DNA of 32,777 bases, taken from positions 1-32,777 of the IMG/VR virus record IMGVR_UViG_3300046011_004995, one strand, 5' to 3'. This stretch comes from a virus. Positions 1 to 8,541 of the stretch are shown one piece after another; the first letter of the stretch is position 1; each line of letters starts with the position of its first letter. Made by a program: the position numbers and the translations under genes. The notes under the pieces are model-generated. The model saw only the letters and a list, made by a program, of their open reading frames with translations. It did no database searches and was not told where the DNA came from.

Positions 1-838
1 TCTCGTCTTTGCTATACTTGCAATAGATTCTATTCTTATGATATACGGCTTTGCTCGTAGGCGGGAAGTCGCAAGAAGTAGGGGTTGTGCCACCTTGAAT
101 AGTGCCGTCAATCACACCTTGAGCGACAGGGAGGACGGACACTCCATCAAAGCAAAGGACTGGCTTTGCAACCTGAATGACATAGTCACCAGTATGGTTT
201 GCGAATATAGTGTCAAGTGTGTATGTAAAGGATGTTAAGTTAATTACTGTCTTAACCATGAACGACCCACTTAACTGAGGGTGGTCGGTTTCAATTACGA
301 ACTCACTACCAACCGAAAATCCATGAGGCAATACGCATGTAACTGTTACTTCTGTCGAATTGTTTGTTGAAACCACACGCTGACCAACAGCACCATTTCC
401 ATTTATGTATCCAGTAGCCTCGCCACGAAGGATGTAAGCCTTGCCAGCGGCCTGTATAACCTGTGTCTGGTCTTGGGTAATAGACCTGTAATACTTTGTA
501 TTACTTCCCCCAACTGTTATGTATGGATACTCATACTTGCTTGATATAGCACCACTGCTTATGTTGTATTTATACAGTCCAGTCTCTCCAATAAGAATGA
601 TATTTTCAGTTCCGTCCTTTTCTACATAGACACCTGTTCCATAAATCTTGCCTACAGTTGCCATCGTTCCAGCCTCAAGGAGACGCTTGATGCCCTTACG
701 AACCTGCAATGTCTGCAAGTCCATACGGACATTCTTGGCATCCTGAAGCATGCCAGCCTTAAGCGTGGCAGGGTTGGCTCTGGTATCTACGCCGTAGAAA
801 CCATTGTCTCCATCTAGGGCTCTGTTGGCGTTAGGCAT
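1..838 (-). CDS. Tail structural protein, N-terminal part (runs off left edge)
   Basis: The frame is open for 279 codons from the ATG at 838 to the window edge, so the stop and C-terminus are missing. Near the start it reads GVDTRANPATLKAG and then NVRMDLQTLQVRKGIKRL. This resembles the opening of podoviral tail hub/nozzle proteins with beta-propeller folds (a 'G..r.nP..L..G....N.......R.G' pattern), followed by beta-rich sequence with many G, T, V and Y. The start codon lies two bases after the TAA of the fibre gene, so the two are probably co-translated. There is no Shine-Dalgarno site. A virion tail role is inferred from position and composition; the exact component is not certain. Confidence 0.75.
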   Translation of the reverse strand, partial: MPNANRALDGDNGFYGVDTRANPATLKAGMLQDAKNVRMDLQTLQVRKGIKRLLEAGTMATVGKIYGTGVYVEKDGTENIILIGETGLYKYNISSGAISSKYEYPYITVGGSNTKYYRSITQDQTQVIQAAGKAYILRGEATGYINGNGAVGQRVVSTNNSTEVTVTCVLPHGFSVGSEFVIETDHPQLSGSFMVKTVINLTSFTYTLDTIFANHTGDYVIQVAKPVLCFDGVSVLPVAQGVIDGTIQGGTTPTSCDFPPTSKAVYHKNRIYCKYSKDE

Positions 839-840
839 GA

Positions 841-2478
841 TTAGACCTGTCGGCAGGGAATGCGATAGTTAACTGAATTTATAGTAATCGCTATTTCTTC
901 GTCATATGTGCCAGTAGCAACTACAGGAACCGAAATATTTTGAATTCTTGCCGTGTTTGCTCCAAATGCAATTCCGTCATAAAATCTTGCAACACCACCA
1001 GTAGTCGTAAGGGCATCTTTACTTGAATTTGTAATTTGAATGTAAAGACCATGCCCAGTTCCTCCAGTAAACATGTAACCAATCCACTGATTTTCTGCCC
1101 TTCCTTGAACCCAGAAATCTGAATATGTATTTATTGGGCTTGCAGGATTTGAATTTATACTAACACGACCAGCAGAGTCAACAACTAAAGAAGATGTATC
1201 TGGTGTTGTAGAGTCTTCAATAGTAAGGGCATTTCCAGTTCCCAGTTGAGTCACCCTCAGAGCGGCATTAACAGTCCCAACAGTTGTCTGAATGATTTGC
1301 GGAGCGGTATAGGTGTTGGAAGTGTTGGTATTAGCAACAGCCTTTTGCGTCCCTGTGGCATCCTTGTAATTAATGTTCGTTGCAATCCAGAGGTCACCAG
1401 CAACAGAGGAGGTCGGGGTGGTCACAGTTACTCCTAGGCTTAATGGAGCCTTTTCCGCAGTAGGTGTAAAATTAACTTTTTTGTTAAAAACAAAATTTCC
1501 AGCATTTGGGCCAGATATCGGTTGGCTTAATGTAGAAAAAGCATCCCAAGTAAGAACCCCATTTGTTATGGTAAAAGTTCTTCCCATATCAAACTCAAGC
1601 CACGACTGTGTAACCGCCATCTTGGAGTTCAAGGCAGTCTGAAGGCCAGTCACATCAGCAATTACATGTGTATGCACCAAGTCAGCCTTAGTGTTAACCC
1701 AGCCAGCAACTGTTGTAAGATGAGCGTCAGACTGTGCCTTAGAGTAAGAAGCGGTAGACTGAATTGTAGCATCTGGGTAGACTAGACCGCCACCATTAGG
1801 GGCAAGAACAAACTTGCCGTCAAACGGAGTAAACTTGTGGTAGTAATGAGTGCCAGCACCAGTATCGTTATACGAATCAACAACCAAGTCTGTGTTAAGC
1901 AGATTGCCAATAGAAGGTGTTTCTATCTCTCCGCTAAATGTAGCACCCGATAGCAGAGCGTAACCTGTATGCGTGTGTGTCGTGCTTGCCTTGCCGTCAA
2001 GGGCTGTCTGCAATCCAGTAGTATCAGCAATTGCATGAGTGTGGGCAACAGGAGCGTATACGCCTGTATGGAGGTGTGTAGTGGCAGACTTGCTATCTAG
2101 GGCTGTCTGAAGGCCAGTCGTGTCAGCAATGGCATGTGTGTGAACAAGTGAAGCCTTGTCAGCAAGAGATGCAGGAAGTCCAGTAACATCACCTATTGTA
2201 TGCGTATGCGAAATGCCAGCCTTAGAAGCCAATTCGTTTGAAAGACTTGTAACATCCGCAATTGCATGCGTATGAGCAATCCCAACTTTTCCGTCTAGTG
2301 CCGCCTGAAGGCCAGTAACATTTGCAATGATATGCGTATGTCCAGCCGTAGAAAACGGATTGGTTGCAGATGGGTCTGTAGCCGCCGTTATTGCCGCTAA
2401 CTGGTTGACGCTTATCTCATTGCCAACCTCAACGACATTGGTGGGAATTATATTCCCAACATTTACATTGATGCTCAT
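841..2478 (-). CDS. Tail fibre protein with HxH repeats
   Basis: This 545-aa protein is likely a trimeric tail fibre or receptor-binding appendage. Residues about 45-170 hold a run of roughly 20-residue repeats of the form HTHAIADVTGLQTALDGK. Five are in tandem, another lies near residue 270, and there are short HLHTG and HTHTG variants. In T4 gp37-type fibres, His-x-His pairs coordinate metal ions along the trimer axis; applying this here is inference. The C-terminal half is beta-rich with low charge, as in receptor-binding tips. The start ATG overlaps the TAA of the preceding gene and has no Shine-Dalgarno site. No chaperone or peptidase domain is evident. Confidence 0.88.
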   Translation of the reverse strand: MSINVNVGNIIPTNVVEVGNEISVNQLAAITAATDPSATNPFSTAGHTHIIANVTGLQAALDGKVGIAHTHAIADVTSLSNELASKAGISHTHTIGDVTGLPASLADKASLVHTHAIADTTGLQTALDSKSATTHLHTGVYAPVAHTHAIADTTGLQTALDGKASTTHTHTGYALLSGATFSGEIETPSIGNLLNTDLVVDSYNDTGAGTHYYHKFTPFDGKFVLAPNGGGLVYPDATIQSTASYSKAQSDAHLTTVAGWVNTKADLVHTHVIADVTGLQTALNSKMAVTQSWLEFDMGRTFTITNGVLTWDAFSTLSQPISGPNAGNFVFNKKVNFTPTAEKAPLSLGVTVTTPTSSVAGDLWIATNINYKDATGTQKAVANTNTSNTYTAPQIIQTTVGTVNAALRVTQLGTGNALTIEDSTTPDTSSLVVDSAGRVSINSNPASPINTYSDFWVQGRAENQWIGYMFTGGTGHGLYIQITNSSKDALTTTGGVARFYDGIAFGANTARIQNISVPVVATGTYDEEIAITINSVNYRIPCRQV

Positions 2479-2777
2479 TAGACAATAGCGTAGGCAACAT
2501 GAACAGTAGTAGAGGCCGTGTCGCTAATACAGCGAACAGGACCATTGTAATTATCAAGAGAGAGGTTGCTATTGGCAGGAACAAGAATGCCGATATCGCC
2601 AGTAGCGTTTAGGATAACCTGAATCTTGGCTGTGGCATGCTTATTTTGAATAACTGTAAGCACTCTACGCTGACCAGCCGTAACGGCTGTAAGGAGTGAG
2701 GAACTGGTAACGCCAACCGAAAAGTCAGCATGCGTAAGAGATGCAAGAAACGGAGAGGAGATGGATATGTTGGACAT
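2478..2777 (-). CDS. Small beta-rich virion protein
   Basis: This 99-aa protein has no signal peptide or membrane segment. It is rich in V, T, S and A and shows alternating hydrophobic residues (RRVLTVIQNKHATAKIQVIL), suggesting a compact beta-sandwich. It lies between the adaptor and fibre genes and overlaps the fibre start by one base. A head decoration, fibre-attachment or tail-accessory protein would fit this position. I cannot assign a family from the sequence alone. The start ATG at 2777 lies two bases after the adaptor stop, so translation is probably coupled. Confidence 0.75.
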   Translation of the reverse strand: MSNISISSPFLASLTHADFSVGVTSSSLLTAVTAGQRRVLTVIQNKHATAKIQVILNATGDIGILVPANSNLSLDNYNGPVRCISDTASTTVHVAYAIV

Positions 2778-2779
2778 GA

Positions 2780-3541
2780 TTAGTATGTTTTAATGAAGTT
2801 AGTTTTTTGGATTTGCCCCTGCTGTCTAACGATTTTATCAATCTCAACCTCAAGGAAATAGTTGGCTTCGGCTTCAGCGACTCTGGCAGAATCAAACTGA
2901 CCTTCAGACCTAAGGTAGTCCGCTAGACAGCCTCTAGCAATGTATTGACCAAAGATATAAGGAATCTCAACCTTAATCCAGTTAACATTATTAATAGCAG
3001 GGCTAGTATTTGTGTTCTGAACTAGGCACTTATAAAAATTGCCAGTAAACGGCTTTCCTTCTTCTTGGGCCAAACCACCTGTTCCAGAGCCACTGTCAAA
3101 GAATACTTGAACTGTCGGGAAGTATTCAATGCTAGGACTCCAAGGGTTGCCCTCAAGGGAGACAGGTTCAAGCCTGTACTCAATGTATAGGTCTTCCGTA
3201 AATGTACCTCTAATGACAAGTCTTTCCTGCGTAGGAGTATTGACTATAGAGAAGTCAATGCTTGTTGCCCTAGTAGTAGCATTAGGGTCTTTGAACCAAA
3301 TTGCAAACACTTCACCAGCCCCACTAGGCTTGACCACATACTTAACATCTCCGTCAATCTGAGGGGTAGCGGCCTGTAGTCTAATTAGGTCAGGCCACTT
3401 GTCGTGTTCCCAAGCCATTCTGGTTCTTGCGTGGGCAAGGTCACGAATCTGCGTGAATGTGTCTTTAGTTATGTCTGTCCTATCAAGGCCACACAGTTGG
3501 ATAGCATCTATCAGGATTCTGCTGAAATCTATTGTTTTCAT
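2780..3541 (-). CDS. Head-tail adaptor / connector protein
   Basis: This 253-aa protein opens with a helical region that includes QIRDLAHARTRMAWEHDKWPDLIRL. Helices of this kind ending in a Trp-rich turn are typical of podoviral adaptor proteins that dock under the portal. Next comes a beta-rich middle section, and then a helical C-terminal arm (QFDSARVAEAEANYFLEVEIDKIVRQQGQIQ). The gene sits between the capsid region and the tail proteins, as expected for an adaptor. Its ATG shares one base with the TAA of the upstream 121-aa gene (TAATG), indicating coupled translation. The adaptor role is inferred from architecture and synteny. Confidence 0.72.
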   Translation of the reverse strand: MKTIDFSRILIDAIQLCGLDRTDITKDTFTQIRDLAHARTRMAWEHDKWPDLIRLQAATPQIDGDVKYVVKPSGAGEVFAIWFKDPNATTRATSIDFSIVNTPTQERLVIRGTFTEDLYIEYRLEPVSLEGNPWSPSIEYFPTVQVFFDSGSGTGGLAQEEGKPFTGNFYKCLVQNTNTSPAINNVNWIKVEIPYIFGQYIARGCLADYLRSEGQFDSARVAEAEANYFLEVEIDKIVRQQGQIQKTNFIKTY

Positions 3542-3906
3542 TATGCTTTATACCCGCTAGAGTCAAAAATTGTACCATTAACAATGGTCTTCTTGGTATA
3601 GTTCCTAACTGCGACTTCAGGATTGTCTCTCATGAATTCTCGCAAGAACTGCTTATCTTCCCAGCATTCAACGCCGAGGATATGCGACCAATAATAAAAA
3701 GAGTCGGGAGGGATTTTCGCAACCAGCCTCCCAACTCCGTCAATGTCCTTAGCCTCGTTGGAATGTCCAAAGGAGGCAATCTTTGTTGCTTCAGTCTTTG
3801 CCTTCACCTGATTCATAGCCCACCCACGAAGAAATTCCGTCTTCACCTCGTTTAAGAGGTGGTCAGGAATAACTTCATGAAGTGATTCTATGAGAGGGTC
3901 AGACAT
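3541..3906 (-). CDS. Unknown 121-aa head-region protein
   Basis: This small protein is encoded five bases after the capsid stop. It contains the dense stretch RLVAKIPPDSFYYWSHILG, then VECWEDKQFLREFMRDNPE. That aromatic and charged pattern looks well conserved, and I believe it recurs in small proteins next to capsid genes of podoviruses, but I cannot name a family. It has no membrane segment or signal. It may be a head completion or tail-associated protein, or a non-structural factor expressed late. No Shine-Dalgarno site precedes the ATG. Confidence 0.75.
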   Translation of the reverse strand: MSDPLIESLHEVIPDHLLNEVKTEFLRGWAMNQVKAKTEATKIASFGHSNEAKDIDGVGRLVAKIPPDSFYYWSHILGVECWEDKQFLREFMRDNPEVAVRNYTKKTIVNGTIFDSSGYKA

Positions 3907-3911
3907 TGCGA

Positions 3912-4985
3912 TTAAGCAACATAGTCGAACTTACCAAACGCCAGCGGGTTCTTCACGCAGACGGACGCAATAGCGTTAATCATGCGAGCAGGGCCACCAC
4001 CATTGTCCGTCAGTTCCTTCACGCCAGCGACAGAGCCGCCGTAGCGAACTTCGACATGTTCCATCGGGAGGATGTAACCGCAGAAGTTGTTCTTCAGGAA
4101 GAGGGAGGGGTGGAGGCGAATCTGACCGAAGTCGCCTTCAAACACATCAATCGAGGAGATGTAAGAAGATTCAGCCGCATTGCGGTTGAAGGTGCGAATC
4201 GTGGTCTGCGAGGCGGCAGTGGAGTTACGCTCCGTGTAGACGAGGTTCGTGAAGGCTCTCTTGAGGTTCGGACCAACAAGAGCGTCATACGAGCGGAACT
4301 GACCAGTCTGGCTGTAAATCGAGGTCAGGATATCCTGAACGACAATTTCAGTGAGGGACGAGACAGTGGCTGTCGATTCCGAGTCAGCGTCAGCATTACC
4401 AGCAACCGAGGTGGCAGGAGTGCGGAAGGCAGTCGGGATTTCGAGGTAGTTGTCGTTAGCGAAGTCGCCACCAGTCGTCTTGACAGGGCGAATCCAAGAG
4501 TCGAGACCTCTGGAGGCGTAACCCTGATTCGTGCCGTTGTCGGACTTAGGAAGGTTATTGGAGCAGAAGGTCTTTTCCATGTCACGCTTGAGCATGGTGA
4601 TGCCCTTAGCGACATTGTTAGCGAGTTCGTCCTTCACGCCAGCGATGACAGCGATATCAAGCGTCAGCGGGGAGACACGAACAGCCTTGCGGAATTCCTG
4701 AATGTGATTTTCCAGTTCGTAGCGGTACTGGTTTTCGCCATCCTTAACGAAGTTCTGGATAGTGCCACCATTCGGGTCAACATCCGTACCATCGACAACG
4801 CCAGCCTGAGAGGCAACGGCATTCGGGAGGGAGTCAACCTGCCAGCGGAACTTAGTATTTCCAGGTTTGGAGCCCTTGGGGGCCATGGAGGTGAAGGGCG
4901 TATCCTTAGCATCAACGAGTGCGATAAGGTCAGCGAGGTCTTCTCTCTTACCAGACGAGAAGGAGGGTTCTGTGAGTTTTGCCAT
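3912..4985 (-). CDS. Major capsid protein (SU10-type, HK97 fold)
   Basis: This 357-aa protein has the features of the SU10 major capsid family (formerly DUF5309). The N-terminal arm reads KREDLADLIALVDAKDTPF and is followed by the F.W..DSL segment (FRWQVDSLPN). A helix-rich P-domain carries VAKGITMLKRDMEKTF near residues 130-145, and the C-terminal beta region includes GYILPMEHVEVRYGG. It lies directly downstream of the scaffold gene, the usual order. Antisense ORFs as long as 408 codons occur opposite it and are treated as shadows. The leader before the ATG is A-rich without a Shine-Dalgarno site, unexpected for such a highly expressed gene. Confidence 0.92.
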   Translation of the reverse strand: MAKLTEPSFSSGKREDLADLIALVDAKDTPFTSMAPKGSKPGNTKFRWQVDSLPNAVASQAGVVDGTDVDPNGGTIQNFVKDGENQYRYELENHIQEFRKAVRVSPLTLDIAVIAGVKDELANNVAKGITMLKRDMEKTFCSNNLPKSDNGTNQGYASRGLDSWIRPVKTTGGDFANDNYLEIPTAFRTPATSVAGNADADSESTATVSSLTEIVVQDILTSIYSQTGQFRSYDALVGPNLKRAFTNLVYTERNSTAASQTTIRTFNRNAAESSYISSIDVFEGDFGQIRLHPSLFLKNNFCGYILPMEHVEVRYGGSVAGVKELTDNGGGPARMINAIASVCVKNPLAFGKFDYVA

Positions 4986-5012
4986 ATGTGTATATGTGTT
5001 TGTAGGGTTAGT

Positions 5013-6020
5013 TTAGATGAACTTGGACGCTATGATTGCCGCAAGGTCGTTCTGGGAATTAGATTTAACATATCTCTTTGTCGCATCGGGGTCGCTACTG
5101 TCCTTGTAACGGCTGGGCGATGCGTAATTTGATGTGGGCTGGTGAGGGGCTCGCTGGACATTTCTGCCCTTGCTTGCGTTCTCTCTTGCTTGCATACCAC
5201 GAATATAGTCACCAACTACAACATTGTAATCGGGGAATCTTGTAATCTGGGGAAAAGCCTTAATGAACGATTCTGCAATTTGTCGTTCCTTACTAGACTT
5301 ATCCTTCAACCACGGATATTCCTTGTATGCAATGGCATCGACCTTGCTCTTAGTCTGAATATAATTCAGGCGTTTGGGTAGGTGTTCCTCCATAGCGTCC
5401 ATAGCATTAAGTTTAATACGCTTTACATCATCGTAAGTGTATTCCGTCTCCGAACCATCAGCGTTCTGTACAACAATGCCGTTTGAGTTTTCCTCACACC
5501 ATCTTCTAACCGACCTAGCCTGAGCGATTTCTTGCTCGATTTCTGCTATCGAATTAAGATTTGCGTAGGGAACTGCATCATCCGACTTGACTACAACTTC
5601 TGTGGACTTAGACGACTCGACTTGGGTTCTGAGGTCATCGACCTCCTTCTTAAGTTTATCGGCTTGTTCCTCCGCTTGCTTACGCAGTGCGGTCAACTTG
5701 TCGATTCGCTTTTGAACTCCCTTTGTCTGGAACTCGCTATTTTCACCATCATTAGCCTCTGCTTCCTGTGAATGAACTTCTTCGCCTTCATTCTGAGAGT
5801 CCGAATAATCCTGACTAACATCCGTATCTCTGAACTGGTCTTCTGAGCCATTATTGTCAGCAGGTTCAGCCGCTGTATCGGAATCATCTAGATTTCCGAA
5901 ATCCCTGCGTAGGATACTCGCAAGGTCTTGTTCATTAAACTGACTAGATTCAGTTCTATCTACAACACTTTCGCTGTTAGGCTGGGAGGCGTTGTTATCT
6001 CCGTTTTGGGGGGTATTCAT
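5013..6020 (-). CDS. Capsid scaffolding protein
   Basis: This 335-aa hydrophilic protein is very acidic over residues 1-100 (many D, E, S, Q, N). A heptad-like coiled coil follows at about 105-145 (KRIDKLTALRKQAEEQADKL onward). A central region contains EEHLPKRLNYIQTKSKVDAI, and the C-terminus is basic (YKDSSDPDATKRYVKSNSQ). An acidic N-terminus, coiled coil and basic capsid-binding tail are the usual layout of internal scaffolds. The position between portal and capsid genes supports this. No protease motif is visible in it or its neighbours, so the scaffold may leave intact. The ATG has no Shine-Dalgarno site. Confidence 0.85.
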   Translation of the reverse strand: MNTPQNGDNNASQPNSESVVDRTESSQFNEQDLASILRRDFGNLDDSDTAAEPADNNGSEDQFRDTDVSQDYSDSQNEGEEVHSQEAEANDGENSEFQTKGVQKRIDKLTALRKQAEEQADKLKKEVDDLRTQVESSKSTEVVVKSDDAVPYANLNSIAEIEQEIAQARSVRRWCEENSNGIVVQNADGSETEYTYDDVKRIKLNAMDAMEEHLPKRLNYIQTKSKVDAIAYKEYPWLKDKSSKERQIAESFIKAFPQITRFPDYNVVVGDYIRGMQARENASKGRNVQRAPHQPTSNYASPSRYKDSSDPDATKRYVKSNSQNDLAAIIASKFI

Positions 6021-6078
6021 GCTAGTAAGAGCAAGGCTTTGTTTTTTTACAGCATTTAGAGTTTGCAGAAACTTAAGG

Positions 6079-6108
6079 GGACTAAAATGATTCCTGTTAG
6101 AAAGTCAA
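6079..6108 (-). promoter_or_regulatory. Possible promoter before scaffold gene
   Basis: TTGACT lies at 6103-6108 on the minus strand, directly after the TAG stop of the 80-aa gene. TAGTCC is at 6079-6084 (18-bp spacer); TTTAGT at 6081-6086 is an alternative. The C-tract of the early promoters is absent. The scaffold ATG is about 60 nt further on. The -10 match is weak. Confidence 0.3.
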
Positions 6109-6351
6109 CTAGATAATATCTATTCTTTTATTATGAAGTGCTTCTTTCCTTTCGGATTCAAGAACTGACAGGATATCGGCAAGGGCGTTGGCTCTTCCAC
6201 AGGCGTGGATTCTTGACTCTCCAGAGGTGTTAGGGCTAAGAGCGTCAGCAGTCTCTGTGTCAATGTTCTGCTTGAGAATGAAGACTATTGTGTCCCAAAG
6301 TTCGCTTTTTTCAAAGGCAAACACATTCTGGTCATATTGGAAGTCGCTCAT
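6109..6351 (-). CDS. Unknown 80-aa protein between portal and scaffold
   Basis: A soluble 80-aa protein. The motif ACGRANALADILSVLESER near its centre is a plausible amphipathic helix. It starts at 6351, where its ATG shares one base with the TAA of the portal gene, so it is probably translated by reinitiation. Its position between portal and scaffold suggests a late function, perhaps a minor head protein, but nothing in the sequence shows this. No family recognised. Confidence 0.75.
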   Translation of the reverse strand: MSDFQYDQNVFAFEKSELWDTIVFILKQNIDTETADALSPNTSGESRIHACGRANALADILSVLESERKEALHNKRIDII

Positions 6352-8507
6352 TATTCCTGCGGCTGTTGGGCCTCCTGTTGCATCTGGTCAGACACAGGCG
6401 TAACGCCAGTTCTGCCGATTTCCTTATTCTGCTGTTGCATAATTGACATTTGGAGGTTCTTCTGGTAGTTCTGCATTAGGGCGGCAGTCATCTGGTCACC
6501 CTGAGCCATCTGCTGGACCTTGGGAGACTTCTGGACTGTCTGCTGGAGATACTGCATCTTAGTGCCAGCCGAAGGGTCATTTTCAACATACTGAGGTTCG
6601 ATGCCCATAAGCATCTTAACAATGTCATTCTGAACATCGTTGTACATCTTCTGGGACGCACTCTGCTGGTCAAGGATGATTTCCTTGGCAACATCAGGGG
6701 AGATGGCTTCGACCAACTTAGCGACCAACTTATTGCGGTCAACGACACCGCCAACATCGAGCGGAAGGACAAATTGACTAATAGACTGCAACTTCTTCAT
6801 CACATACTCGTTATCCATGTCTCTAACATCAAACTTGACCTCAAAGTCGAACTGGTTGGCAATATCTGTAGCACCAAGGGCCACATTGACACCTGTGATA
6901 CGCTGGAGTTCCTCAGGGGGCATGTATTGAAGCGAAAGTTGTAGCAGTTGCGAGTAAACCTCAGCCCAACTGTTCAGCCAGCCGTCAACAGACATTTGCT
7001 GGAGCATCTGGGTCTTCTGGGGGGCCACCGCTTCATGCGTAAGGCCAAAATAACTAGCCACATTCTTCTCAACCTGAGCAATAATTAGTTCCGCAAGGTT
7101 AGGAGAGCCTCTGGGCGGGTCCATGAATCTGTAATCATCAGGACTTGTGACAGGAAGTTGCAGAGCAGGTCCAATCTTATTGATTCCCTGAATACGCTTC
7201 TTGATAAGAATCGGAGGCATGGTCTCAATAGCCGTTCTATCACGGACGGCATCATGCTGGGCCTTGAGTTCGGCCTGTTCTGTGACCAAAATTTCAGGAA
7301 CGCCTCTGGATTCCATTATTGACTTTCTAATATGCTCTCTTCTGAGTTCAACGAAGGGGTACTTGTTGTGGGCATAAGCCAACTTGTCGTGCTTAAAGTA
7401 GGCACTGCCCTTGGCATTAGGGCAGAAAATGGTATAGTACATGCACAGATTACCAGATTCGTCTATCTGTCTAGCATAAGCGTAGATGACTTCAATCAGG
7501 TTGCGGTTTCTGTACTGCTGGTTGCCCATCAGAGTCGCTACAGGCACTATGTTGGGGTCAGTATACCAACTGATGTTGCCAGAGGTGTTAATAGCCTCGT
7601 CAACGGCCTCCATGCTCCAGCCGTCAGACTTGACGAAGGAACGGAGTTCAACCTCTGTCATGTAGACTCTGCGGAAGATGGCTCTAGCCTTCTGGAGTTC
7701 AATTGTCTCAGGGGGGAAGCAAATCTCGTCATAGGGCTTAAGAGCCGTAAGGCGAGGAAGGTTTTTAGTAATAGACTCGACAAAGATGGTAGCCTCGCCC
7801 TTTTCACGAAGTTCCTGAATCATCTTGGCAACTTGGTCTTCAGGGACATTCGGCATGACCGACTGGAACATGGAAATGACCATTCCGTCATCTTCACCAC
7901 TTCTAATCGCCTCAGGAATGCGTGTGGCAGGATTATCAGGTTCTTCTTGAGCAAGAGCCATAGCCATTTCGTCTATTTCCTGAATGCTAATCTTCTGAGC
8001 CTGAAGACCGATTTCCTGCTCCCAAGTAATGTGCATTGTTGACCAACCATACTGCTGGGCGTACTGAGCCCACAGTTCACCTTCTCTTCTGGACTCCATG
8101 CGGAGTCTGCAAGAGACAATGTGAGTAAGTAGCGTTGTCATGGCCTCAGCGTTAGCACCATCATCAATGGTAAGACCAGAAACACGCAGTTTCGAGAGTT
8201 TCCAAGTATTAACCCAAAGGGCAACCATCTCGTTGATAACTCTGTCGATAAGTCTGATGCGAACATCGGAAGCACCCTCAAAAGGCAGAGCAGGGTCATT
8301 CTGGGCTCTATTTTCAGAATGCTTCTTGCCATCAGTTGTCTGACCAGCCCACTTGCAGTAGCGAAGGTCATCATTGTCGGTCATCTCAACAGTGTTGCCA
8401 CCATTGTACAAAGAGCGTCTCAGTTCACTAATCAGTTCCTGAACATCGGGAGCATCACTAGCCATTGCCAGTTTATCACGCTTTGTGTTGTAAGATTGCT
8501 TATCCAT
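6351..8507 (-). CDS. Portal protein
   Basis: This 718-aa protein is long, as podoviral portals of the T7/SU10 type often are. It forms the twelve-subunit channel at one vertex and binds the terminase during packaging. The N-terminal third has the usual mixed fold with W and R residues. The centre contains AELKAQHDAVRDRTAIETMPP and a stem/clip region rich in P. A crown helix follows with AELIIAQVEKNVASYFGLTHE, a pattern often seen in portals ('...F.l....'). The C-terminus is Q- and M-rich and low in complexity (NLQMSIMQQQ). It follows the terminase by 30 bases and may have its own promoter, with its ATG 6 nt from the -10. Confidence 0.9.
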   Translation of the reverse strand: MDKQSYNTKRDKLAMASDAPDVQELISELRRSLYNGGNTVEMTDNDDLRYCKWAGQTTDGKKHSENRAQNDPALPFEGASDVRIRLIDRVINEMVALWVNTWKLSKLRVSGLTIDDGANAEAMTTLLTHIVSCRLRMESRREGELWAQYAQQYGWSTMHITWEQEIGLQAQKISIQEIDEMAMALAQEEPDNPATRIPEAIRSGEDDGMVISMFQSVMPNVPEDQVAKMIQELREKGEATIFVESITKNLPRLTALKPYDEICFPPETIELQKARAIFRRVYMTEVELRSFVKSDGWSMEAVDEAINTSGNISWYTDPNIVPVATLMGNQQYRNRNLIEVIYAYARQIDESGNLCMYYTIFCPNAKGSAYFKHDKLAYAHNKYPFVELRREHIRKSIMESRGVPEILVTEQAELKAQHDAVRDRTAIETMPPILIKKRIQGINKIGPALQLPVTSPDDYRFMDPPRGSPNLAELIIAQVEKNVASYFGLTHEAVAPQKTQMLQQMSVDGWLNSWAEVYSQLLQLSLQYMPPEELQRITGVNVALGATDIANQFDFEVKFDVRDMDNEYVMKKLQSISQFVLPLDVGGVVDRNKLVAKLVEAISPDVAKEIILDQQSASQKMYNDVQNDIVKMLMGIEPQYVENDPSAGTKMQYLQQTVQKSPKVQQMAQGDQMTAALMQNYQKNLQMSIMQQQNKEIGRTGVTPVSDQMQQEAQQPQE

Positions 8508-8512
8508 GGTCG

Positions 8513-8541
8513 GTTATTAGTTTTTAAATTACAAAAGTCAA
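8513..8541 (-). promoter_or_regulatory. Candidate promoter for portal, nested in terminase stop
   Basis: TTGACT is at 8536-8541 and TAATAA/AATAAC at 8513-8519 (16-17 bp spacer). The portal ATG starts 6 nt after TAATAA, the same leaderless geometry as in the early promoters. The terminase TGA is the TGA inside TTGACT. The spacer is AT-rich, not C-rich, so this is a different class. Confidence 0.45.

Noticed and set aside
3906-5132. A 408-codon plus-strand ORF opposite the capsid gene
   Set aside because: It mirrors the biased codon use of the capsid gene on the other strand, contains no recognisable domain, and spans several genes; it is a shadow.
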